Below are positions 1 through 5,480 of a stretch of DNA of 6,878 nucleotides, piece by piece. The position numbers and the translations under genes are program-made. Numbering within the stretch: position 1 is the stretch's first letter; each line of letters opens with the position of its first letter. The notes beneath the pieces were generated by a model that was not told where the DNA came from, ran no database searches, and was given only the letters and a program-made list of their open reading frames with translations. Origin of the DNA: an uncultured Alphaproteobacteria bacterium (lineage in GTDB: Bacteria; Pseudomonadota; Alphaproteobacteria; Caulobacterales; Aquidulcibacteraceae); assembly GCA_937967725.1 (NCBI GenBank), contig CALBSY010000084.1, forward strand, positions 1-6,878, read 5' to 3'.

Positions 1-63
1 TGCGCGCTGTTCATGCCGGCAAAATCGGATGGAAGATTTGCAACCAGGAATTCGCATCCGCGC

Positions 64-90
64 GCATCCATTCGCGTCGCGCCCGGCATC
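64..90 (+). promoter_or_regulatory. Putative promoter/operator of small-peptide gene 1 (GCATCC-N15-GGCATC)
   Basis: GCATCC at 64-69 and GGCATC at 85-90 are separated by 15 bp, and the second box ends 38 bp before the ATG. The same two hexamers with the same spacing precede the other two paralogous genes. The 21-bp start-to-start distance fits -35/-10 geometry, including that of ECF sigma promoters, but I cannot assign a sigma factor. The shared GCATC core also forms a direct repeat 22 bp apart, about two helical turns, so a regulator site is possible. An extra GCATCC lies at 54-59. Confidence 0.55.
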
Positions 91-128
91 TCATCCACGA
101 ACGCAGACAACACCCAGAGGGAATTGAG

Positions 129-221
129 ATGACCAAGATCGTTACGCTCGCAGCCGCTTTCGTTTTGTTCACGCCGGTCGCCATCGCCACGTTGATGCAA
201 GCCGCGCAGATCGTCGCCTAA
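129..221 (+). CDS. Small hydrophobic, putatively secreted peptide, copy 1 (30 aa)
   Basis: I do not recognise this family. The 30-codon frame starts at ATG 129, with AGAGGG at 116-121 seven bases upstream, and ends at TAA 221. Residues 1-3 are MTK, followed by a hydrophobic stretch at 4-17 with LF at 13-14 and P16. A-I-A at 18-20 fits a signal peptidase I site, which would leave the decapeptide TLMQAAQIVA. All three window paralogs share K3, A9-A10, L13-F14, P16, A18, A20, Q24-A25-A26 and I28-V29-A30, and all are exactly 30 residues long. An uncleaved single-span membrane peptide or a type I toxin-like peptide are alternatives. The gene has its own promoter element and terminator. Its reality rests on paralogy, the ribosome binding site and the flanking signals. 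Confidence 0.72.
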   Translation: MTKIVTLAAAFVLFTPVAIATLMQAAQIVA

Positions 222-247
222 TCGTCGGGCGAAGTTCGAAACGAAGA

Positions 248-276
248 ACGCGGGCCATCGGCCCGCGTTTTTGTTT
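248..276 (+). terminator. Intrinsic terminator of small-peptide gene 1
   Basis: The arms CGCGGGCC (249-256) and GGCCCGCG (260-267) pair perfectly around a 3-nt ATC loop, and A248/T268 can add a pair. A T-rich tail TTTTTGTTT follows at 268-276. It starts 27 bp after the stop codon. Confidence 0.85.
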
Positions 277-323
277 GCGTGAAACAAAAGCGCAAAACGC
301 AGGAAAAAATCGTTCACTACGTT

Positions 324-350
324 GCATCCGTCACCGAAGCCAGCGGCATC
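324..350 (+). promoter_or_regulatory. Putative promoter/operator of small-peptide gene 2 (GCATCC-N15-GGCATC)
   Basis: GCATCC at 324-329 and GGCATC at 345-350 have the same 15-bp spacer as in units 1 and 3, and the second box ends 39 bp before the ATG. The spacer sequence differs from the other copies, so the boxes are conserved beyond simple duplication. The base context GGCATCTnA is shared with unit 1. Confidence 0.55.
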
Positions 351-389
351 TAAAGATCAAACGCTGGGAACACCGAAGAGGGAATTGAA

Positions 390-482
390 ATGACCAAGAT
401 CGCAAGTTGCACCGCCGCTTTGATTTTGTTCGCACCGCTCGCACTCGCAGTCATGCTGCAAGCCGCGCAGATCGTCGCTTAA
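390..482 (+). CDS. Small hydrophobic, putatively secreted peptide, copy 2 (30 aa)
   Basis: This paralog of the genes at 129 and 647 has no function I recognise. ATG 390 follows AGAGGG at 377-382 with the same GAATTGA spacer as copy 1, and the gene ends at TAA 482. Residues 1-4 (MTKI) and the C-terminal QAAQIVA are identical to copy 1, while the hydrophobic core varies and contains a Cys at position 7. A-L-A at 18-20 is a good signal peptidase I site and would release VMLQAAQIVA. Leader, start region and 3' end are nearly identical in DNA to copy 1, suggesting a fairly recent duplication. Promoter element and terminator are its own. Confidence 0.72.
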   Translation: MTKIASCTAALILFAPLALAVMLQAAQIVA

Positions 483-507
483 CCAGCCCACCCCGTCGCG
501 ACGATCC

Positions 508-543
508 AAAGGCGCGGGCTGTTCGGGTCCGCGCCTTTGTTTT
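508..543 (+). terminator. Intrinsic terminator of small-peptide gene 2
   Basis: The arms AAAGGCGCGG (508-517) and CCGCGCCTTT (529-538) are perfectly complementary around an 11-nt loop. They are followed by G then TTTT (540-543). Its sequence differs from the unit 1 hairpin although position and architecture are kept. Confidence 0.8.
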
Positions 544-580
544 GAGCAAGCGACGCGCGAACAAGAAATCCGCCGCGTCC

Positions 581-607
581 GCATCCAATGCGCAGCGGCG
601 CGGCATC
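581..607 (+). promoter_or_regulatory. Putative promoter/operator of small-peptide gene 3 (GCATCC-N15-GGCATC)
   Basis: GCATCC at 581-586 and GGCATC at 602-607 are again 15 bp apart, and the second box ends 39 bp before the ATG at 647. This unit is the most diverged of the three, so exact retention of both hexamers and their spacing is the best evidence that the element is functional. Confidence 0.55.
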
Positions 608-646
608 ACACCACCAAGTTCATCAACGCCAATTAAGGAGCCGGCC

Positions 647-739
647 ATGAGAAAGTTTCTCGCTATCGTCGCCGCGGTCGTGCTGTTCGCACCCGTCGCC
701 TACGCGGCGCTGTACCAAGCTGCCCTGATCGTCGCCTAA
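647..739 (+). CDS. Small hydrophobic, putatively secreted peptide, copy 3 (30 aa)
   Basis: This is the third and most diverged paralog. ATG 647 has a strong AAGGAG at 635-640 with a 6-nt spacer, and the gene ends at TAA 739. It has the most classical signal-peptide look of the three: M-R-K start, hydrophobic core at 4-14, P16, then A-Y-A at 18-20. Cleavage there would leave ALYQAALIVA. Compared with copies 1 and 2, QAA is written with different synonymous codons, which points to selection on the peptide rather than on the DNA. A longer frame in register with it begins at 407, but that one overlaps copy 2 and crosses terminator 2, so the 30-codon start is preferred. Function unknown. Confidence 0.75.
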   Translation: MRKFLAIVAAVVLFAPVAYAALYQAALIVA

Positions 740-767
740 TTCCCCTCCCCCGCTGCGACGACAGCGC

Positions 768-812
768 AAGGCGCGGATCCCACCTCCCAGGATCCGCGCC
801 TTTTTCTTTTTG
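768..812 (+). terminator. Intrinsic terminator of small-peptide gene 3
   Basis: The 13-bp arms AAGGCGCGGATCC (768-780) and GGATCCGCGCCTT (790-802) are fully complementary around a 9-nt loop. The tail TTTTTCTTTTTG runs from 801 to 812. It also lies downstream of the convergent gene at 829-1020, but read on that strand it has no T tract, so it mainly serves the + strand. Confidence 0.88.
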
Positions 813-828
813 CCTGGTGCGCGAGCCG

Positions 829-1020
829 TCAGCCCGTTGCACGCCGATACAAGAAATCGGCCAGCGGGATCGCAACGACGGCAAAACCGATCGCACCCAG
901 CAACCCCAGATTCAACAAGACCGCCAGACCAATGGCGGCCGCGCCGCTGATCAAGAGCACAAGCAGGCGCGGCCCCGAGGGCAACGCTTGCGTTCCAAGC
1001 TTAGGCCAATCTTCCGACAT
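829..1020 (-). CDS. Hypothetical small membrane protein (63 aa)
   Basis: I do not recognise a family. The frame encodes a short polar N-terminus (MSEDWPKLGT) followed by two hydrophobic segments at about residues 20-36 and 39-54, with the charged end LYRRATG. This pattern fits a two-span inner-membrane hairpin. Two such helices in one frame of a GC-rich region, with a Leu/Ala/Val/Ile-rich composition, are unlikely to be a mere shadow. Against it, no clear Shine-Dalgarno precedes the ATG at 1020, and no paralog or partner is visible. It is convergent with the small-peptide array and is the last gene on this strand in the window, following the slipin gene with about 190 bp between them. Confidence 0.5.
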   Translation of the reverse strand: MSEDWPKLGTQALPSGPRLLVLLISGAAAIGLAVLLNLGLLGAIGFAVVAIPLADFLYRRATG

Positions 1021-1210
1021 GACGGGAAGGCTAGCGCCTGAGTTTTGGATTGCAAAATCGGCGAGTGTCCGCGCCCGTGACCGCGGTCACATTGGTTCTC
1101 GCGGCGGCCCACCACCTCTTGCGTAGGTCGTCGCCTTTTTCCCACCCGCGCAAGGTCGGCGGCGATACAGAGAAGCGCGGATCCTCGAACGGGGGTCCGC
1201 GCTTTTTCTG
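1021..1210. other. Gene-free spacer between slipin and the 63-aa gene
   Basis: No frame here has a convincing start, ribosome binding site and composition together. A + strand frame from TTG 1050 encodes a stretch with APV and a Leu/Ala-rich run faintly like the small-peptide family, but it runs through the hairpin at 1173 and into antisense of slipin. The spacer presumably carries the promoter of the 63-aa gene and the 3' end of the slipin transcript; no clear promoter boxes are visible. Confidence 0.4.
1173..1207 (+). terminator. GC-rich hairpin terminator beyond the slipin stop codon
   Basis: The arms AAGCGCGGATCC (1173-1184) and GGGTCCGCGCTT (1193-1204) pair over 12 bp with one G-T wobble around an 8-nt loop. 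A T5 run (1203-1207) follows on the + strand. The best orientation is therefore +, though no + strand gene upstream is evident. Read on the - strand it starts just after the slipin stop at 1211 but has only a CTTCTCT tail, so it could act as a weak terminator for the envelope operon. The arm core GCGCGGATCC is the same as in the terminator of small-peptide gene 3. Confidence 0.65.
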
Positions 1211-1966
1211 TCAGGATTTCTTTTCATCGCCCTGCAGGCGGTTGAGCAGATCGATCGGCACCGGGAACACGATCGTTGAGGTGCGGTTGCCGGCCACGTC
1301 GTGCAGCGCGGCAAAATAGCGAAGCTGCATCGCGTTGGGTGACGACGCCAGGATGTCGCCCGCCTCGACCAGCTTGCGCGCGGCCTGCTCCTCGCCCTCG
1401 GCGTTGATGATCTTGGCGCGCCGGTAGCGCTCGGCCTCGGCCTGCTGCGCGATGGCGCGGATCATGCTCTCGTCGATGTCGACGTGCTTAATCTCAACGT
1501 TGGAGACCTTGATGCCCCACTGATCGGTCTGCGCGTCGAGAATCTCCTGGATGTCGTGGTTGAGTTTGTCGCGCTCGGCCAGCATCTCATCCAGCTCGTG
1601 CTTGCCGAGCACCGAGCGCAACGTGGTCTGCGCCAGCTGGCTGGTGGCGGCGGAAAAGTTCTCAACATTGAGGATGGCCTTGTCCGGATCGACGATCCGG
1701 TAATAGAGCACGGCGTTGACTTTCACCGAGACGTTGTCGCGGCTGATCACGTCCTGGCTCGGCACGTCCACCACGATGGTGCGCAGCTGCACTTTCACGA
1801 TCTGCTGGATGATCGGAATCACCAGCACGATGCCGGGACCCACCACTTTGGTGTACCGGCCGAGCGTGAACAGCACGCCGCGTTCGTACTCGCGCAGGAT
1901 GCGGATGGCGCTGGCCAGCACCATCGCCGCCAAAACGGCGAGTGAAAGAAGTGTGATAAGGTTCAT
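1211..1966 (-). CDS. Slipin (stomatin/SPFH family membrane protein), NfeD partner
   Basis: A 251-residue slipin of typical length. Residues 3-24 form one N-terminal membrane helix, followed by the SPFH/band 7 domain beginning at REYERGVLFTLGR (25-37). The hallmarks VPSQDVISRDNVSV and NAVLYYRIVDP follow, then a charged helical stretch with AEAERYRRAKIINAEGE. The C-terminal STIVFPVPIDLL is characteristic of the slipins that accompany NfeD proteases. Such proteins oligomerise at the inner membrane and are thought to organise or be processed by NfeD. ATG 1966 is chosen because AGGAGA lies 6 nt upstream (1973-1978) and the start overlaps the nfeD stop as ATGA, implying translational coupling. A longer frame from 2116 would only add residues encoded antiphase within nfeD. 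Family assignment is secure; the precise role is inferred. Confidence 0.95.
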   Translation of the reverse strand: MNLITLLSLAVLAAMVLASAIRILREYERGVLFTLGRYTKVVGPGIVLVIPIIQQIVKVQLRTIVVDVPSQDVISRDNVSVKVNAVLYYRIVDPDKAILNVENFSAATSQLAQTTLRSVLGKHELDEMLAERDKLNHDIQEILDAQTDQWGIKVSNVEIKHVDIDESMIRAIAQQAEAERYRRAKIINAEGEEQAARKLVEAGDILASSPNAMQLRYFAALHDVAGNRTSTIVFPVPIDLLNRLQGDEKKS

Positions 1967-3333
1967 GATGCGTCTCCTGGCGCGTCCGGCGCGACCTCCA
2001 ACCTGAGGCCGTTCATGCCGGTGACGCGCACCCAACTGCCTGCCGTCAAACTTTCGGGGCCCACGGCGTTCCAACGCTCGCTCGCCGCCCAAACGTGTCC
2101 CGATGCGCCCGACCAATCGAGCACTTTCGCGCGCGCGCCGATCAGACCTTCGCGTCCGGTGACGGCTCGTCGTCTATGCGTCTTCAACGTGAAACCGAGC
2201 GCCAAGGCGACGAAACCGCCGGTCATCGCCGCAGCGGCGATGATGGTGAACCACGAAAGCCGATAAGCAGGGATGTCGGTATCGATCAGCATCGCCGCGC
2301 CGATCAGGAACGCGATGGCGCCGCCGACACCAAGCACGCCGAAGGTGGGCGTAAACGCCTCCGCCACCATGAAGCCAATGCCGAGCACGATCAGCGCCAA
2401 GCCGGCATAGTTCAGCGGCAGCTGATTGAGCGCGTAGAGCCCGAGCACTAGGCACATCGCGCCCAGCACGCCGGGACCGATCGAACCCGGCGACGCGAAT
2501 TCGTAGATCAATCCATAAATGCCGATCAGCATCAGCAGGAAGGCGACGTTTGGGTTGGCGAGAATACCCAGCATCTCGGTCACGAAACTGGGCTCGACGC
2601 GTTCGATCATCCGGCCTTGAGTTGAGAGGGTGCGCTCCCCGCCGGGCATGGAGACGACGCGGCCGTCGAGCTGGCGCATCAGATCTTCGACGTCCGCCGC
2701 GACAATCTCGATTGCCCCCAGTTCGAGCGCCTCGCTGGCGGAAACCGCTTCGCCGAAGCGCACGGCGCGCTCGGCCCACTCGGCGTTGCGCCCGCGCAGC
2801 GCCGCCAAGCTGCGCATGAAAGCGGCGGCGTCGTTGACCGCCTTGCGGTCGAGCGCGTCGCCATTGCTTGGCGCTTCAGCTTCCTCTCCTTCGCCTTCCT
2901 CCCCTGTCGGCGTCGGCGGCGGCGCGGCGGCCCCTTGCAGCTGCACCGGCGTCGATGCGCCGATATTGGTGCCGGGCGCCATCGCCGCCACGTGCGTGGC
3001 GTACATGATGTAATGGCCGGCGCTGGCCGCGCGTCCGCCGGACGGCGCGACATAGCCGATCACAGGCACGTTGGAATCCAGAATGTCCTCGATGATGTCG
3101 CGCATCGAGGTCTCCAGCCCGCCGGGTGTGTTGATCTGCAGGATCAGGATTTCGGCGTTGCGCTCTTCGGCTTGCTCGATCGCCGTTTCGATGTGGTGCG
3201 CGTTGGGTGGCCCGATCACGCCAGTGACTTCGGCGAGCAGCACCGGCCCGCCGCTCTGCTGCGCCAACACGCGCGGCGCAACCGCGATCAAAATCGCCAA
3301 AACGGCGAAAAGCGCGAGCCGTTTAAACGTCAT
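1963..3333 (-). CDS. nfeD: NfeD family membrane-bound serine protease (long form)
   Basis: A 456-residue full-length NfeD. A signal peptide covers about residues 1-24 (cleavage after VLA). A ClpP-like protease domain follows at about 30-225, with NTPGG at 68-72, the putative nucleophile Ser104 in ASAGHYI and general-base Lys164 in RKAVND, a Ser-Lys dyad as described for archaeal PH1510. Between them, residues 134-162 form an acidic, Pro/Glu-rich insert. Several membrane helices occupy about 262-380, and an OB-fold NfeD domain fills about 390-450. The protease domain should face the periplasm. Archaeal relatives cleave the C-terminus of the partner stomatin. The gene starts 42 bp after pbpC and overlaps slipin by four bases. 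The Shine-Dalgarno before ATG 3333 is weak (GAAAG), so coupling to upstream translation may matter. Confidence 0.95.
   Translation of the reverse strand: MTFKRLALFAVLAILIAVAPRVLAQQSGGPVLLAEVTGVIGPPNAHHIETAIEQAEERNAEILILQINTPGGLETSMRDIIEDILDSNVPVIGYVAPSGGRAASAGHYIMYATHVAAMAPGTNIGASTPVQLQGAAAPPPTPTGEEGEGEEAEAPSNGDALDRKAVNDAAAFMRSLAALRGRNAEWAERAVRFGEAVSASEALELGAIEIVAADVEDLMRQLDGRVVSMPGGERTLSTQGRMIERVEPSFVTEMLGILANPNVAFLLMLIGIYGLIYEFASPGSIGPGVLGAMCLVLGLYALNQLPLNYAGLALIVLGIGFMVAEAFTPTFGVLGVGGAIAFLIGAAMLIDTDIPAYRLSWFTIIAAAAMTGGFVALALGFTLKTHRRRAVTGREGLIGARAKVLDWSGASGHVWAASERWNAVGPESLTAGSWVRVTGMNGLRLEVAPDAPGDAS
1973..1978 (-). promoter_or_regulatory. Ribosome binding site of the slipin gene
   Basis: On the - strand AGGAGA lies within the last codons of nfeD, 6 nt upstream of ATG 1966. 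It decides the slipin start over the longer in-frame options. Confidence 0.8.
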
Positions 3334-3375
3334 GCTTTCAATGTAGGGCGTTTGCCGCCGCGACTCGACTCCTAA

Positions 3376-5470
3376 TCAGCCGGCGTCGCGGATGCGCACG
3401 CGTACGCGCGCGCGGTCGCCGTCGGCGTCGACCACGGTGACATCGTAGAAACCCGGCGCGCTGGGGCGCCAGATGGCGCGTCCGCTGGTGGGTTCGGCCT
3501 CGACACGCTCGCCCTCGGCATACCACGTGAGCGGCGCGCGGCCGCCGCGAGCAGAAAGCGAAAGCCCGCGCGCATCGTCTCCGTATTCGAGCACCAGCAC
3601 TTCGGCGCCCGACGGCGGAAACAGAATGGAGAGCCCTTCACGCTCGCCCGTCTCCAGCCGAACCAGCGCCGGCGCCACCGGCGTCTCGTCTTCTGGCGCG
3701 CGATAGGGTTGCGCGGGCGTGCCGAGCAGATCGAACGCTTCGAACAGGATCGGCAATGCTTCGCTGCGGCCGGTGCCCCCAGGGCGCGGCGCGCCGTCCG
3801 GCCGGCCGACCCAGACGCCGATGGCGTAGCCATTGGACACGCCGACCGACCATGCGTCGCGGAAGCCATAAGACGTGCCGGTCTTGAACGCGACGCGCGG
3901 CGCGCCTTGCGCCACTTGCGCGGGGATGCGTCCGGCGGGATGCGGCGAGGTCGAAAGAATTTCCAGCACGCGCTCGGCCGTATGCGCACGCACGAAACGG
4001 CGAGAGAACGGCAGCACCGCGCCTTCACCTGTCATCAGCGGCCGCGCGCGGCCGTCATCGCCAAGCGCCGCGTAAAGCTGCACGAGGTCTTCGAGCGTGA
4101 CGCCGACGCCGCCGAGCGCCAGCGCTAGGCCCGGTGCCCCAGTATCCGCTGGCGCGAGCCGAGAGCGAGTCCGCTCGGCGCGGCAACCGCACGTCGGCGC
4201 CGGCGCGCCGCAGTGATGCATGAAACCGGTTGGCGCCGATGCGCTCCAGTGTGGCCACGGCCGGCAGGTTCAGCGAATGCCGGAGCGCATCCTCGAGCGA
4301 AACGTCGCCGTGGAAGCGGCGGTCGAAATTCTCCGGCAGATAGCCGCCAAAGCGGCGCGGCGCGTCCCGCACCAACGTTTCTGGCGCGGCGATGCCTTCA
4401 TCGAAGGCGATCGCGTAGAGGAACGGCTTTAGCGCCGAACCCGGCGACCGGATCGCGCGCGTCATGTCGATGTAGCCGCCGGCGCGTTCGCGACCCGCCC
4501 CGCCGATGCGGGCGTGCACCTCGCGGCTTTCGAGATGCACGGCGATCATGGCGATCTGTGCGTCGCGCTCCAGTCCGGACGCGCGGCGGCGCGCCAGCGC
4601 TTCTAGATCACGCTGCAACCGCGCATCGAGCGTCGATCGCACGACGCCCTCGCCGCGATGCGCCGCCACCAACGCTTCCGCCGCATGCGGCGCCGAGTAC
4701 GGGAACGGCGCGCGCCCCGGTATGACGCTTTGCCGGCCCTCGGCGGCGCGCGAGCGGGTGATGAGACCGGCGCGCACAAACATGGCCAGCACGCGGTCGC
4801 GCGCGGCGCGTGCAGCGGCGGGATGGCGGTCAGGACGGCGCGCCTCGGGCGCCTGTGGCAGCGCGATCAGCAACGCCATTTCGGAGTCGTCCAGCCATTG
4901 CGGATCGCGCTGGAAGTACGCACGCGACGCCGCGCGTACGCCTTCGAGATTGCCGCCGTACGGCGCCAGCGTGAGATAGGCCGCTAGAATCTCCCGCTTC
5001 GACATGCGGCGTTCGATCTGAATCGCGCGGACGATCTCGATCAGTTTTGACGAAATCGTGCGTGGACGCGGCTCAAGCAGACGCGCCAGCTGCATGGTGA
5101 TGGTGGAACCGCCCTGCGTGACGCGCCCTTGCCGCGCGAACGAAATCGTCGCGCGCGCCAGCGCGATCGGATCGACGCCCGGATGCCACCAGAAGCGCTC
5201 GTCCTCGATCGCGATCAGCCGGCGCTGAAACTCCGGATCGATTTCATCAAGCCGCGCTTCCAGCCGCCACGTACCCTGCGACGTTGTGAACGCCATCAGC
5301 CACTCGCCGTGACGATCCACGACCACCGGCGACACTTCCCGCACGCGCTGCAGAGGCGGCGGAAAAGTCTGATCGAGCGCGAACAGCGAGAGCATGCACG
5401 CGATCAACACGCCGGCGATGCGCTTGCCGCGCGGCGTCAGAGGTAGCGCAACACGTGGGCCGCGCTTCAC
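3376..5470 (-). pseudogene. pbpC: pbpC, penicillin-binding protein 1C, interrupted by a frameshift
   Basis: PBP1C is a bifunctional peptidoglycan synthase of the inner membrane. The first frame (GTG 5470 to 4055) carries a membrane anchor (about residues 17-33) and a TG51 glycosyltransferase domain with EDERFWWHPG (Glu89) and GGSTITMQLAR (120-130). It then has the start of the transpeptidase domain, with S345-A-L-K348 and S399-L-N401. It matches the family up to VRLP (codons ending at 4181). The second frame, shifted by +1, resumes at PGLALALGGVG (from 4134), contains KTGTS (3871-3885) and ends with a BiPBP C-terminal domain at 3376. Repaired, the protein would have about 697 residues, normal for PBP1C. 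As written, product one is a 471-aa protein with a garbled tail and no KTG box. The shift could be a true mutation or a sequence error. GGAGG five bases before the GTG, overlapping the stop of the alpha-2-macroglobulin gene, supports the start. Confidence 0.88.
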
Positions 5471-5475
5471 GGCAG

Positions 5476-5480
5476 CCTCC
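5476..5480 (-). promoter_or_regulatory. Ribosome binding site of pbpC
   Basis: On the - strand GGAGG sits 5 nt before GTG 5470 and shares its first base with the TAG stop of the upstream gene (TAGGAGG). It supports the GTG start and tight coupling to the alpha-2-macroglobulin gene. Confidence 0.8.

Larger units (their letters stand above)
54..812 (+). repeat. Three tandem ~260-bp units, each promoter element + 30-codon gene + terminator
   Basis: Three consecutive units repeat the same layout. The GCATCC elements start at 64, 324 and 581, the start codons lie at 129, 390 and 647, and the terminator hairpins begin at about 248, 508 and 768, so the period is 257-261 bp. Units 1 and 2 share long stretches around the ribosome binding site and start codon and at the 3' end of the gene, and look like the more recent duplication. 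Unit 3 has diverged in nucleotides but keeps the peptide length and pattern. DNA between the fixed parts is poorly conserved, so selection seems to act on the promoter, peptide and terminator. Further copies could lie left of the window edge. Confidence 0.75.

Noticed and set aside
1..131. Open + strand frame from the left edge to base 131
   Set aside because: Low-information sequence that overlaps the promoter element of peptide gene 1; no protein family recognisable in about 43 codons.
407..739. A 110-codon + strand frame ending in the third small peptide
   Set aside because: It starts inside small-peptide gene 2 and runs through terminator 2 and the third promoter element; the 30-codon start at 647 has AAGGAG and matches the paralogs' length.
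19..1061. GCAAAATCGG present at both 19-28 and 1052-1061
   Set aside because: A shared 10-mer is expected by chance in almost 7 kb, and no flanking similarity extends it.
1484..1945. 153-codon + strand frame antisense to slipin
   Set aside because: Composition (His/Asp/Val-rich) is the antisense image of the slipin codons; no ribosome binding site or recognisable domain.
1967..2116. N-terminal extension of slipin by 50 codons
   Set aside because: The extra residues are Arg/Gly-rich out-of-frame nfeD sequence; the slipin membrane helix begins at the ATGA overlap with a good ribosome binding site.
4055..4221. Programmed ribosomal frameshifting in pbpC
   Set aside because: No recognisable slippery site or stimulatory arrangement is evident, and PBP1C is not known to need one; mutation or sequence error is simpler.
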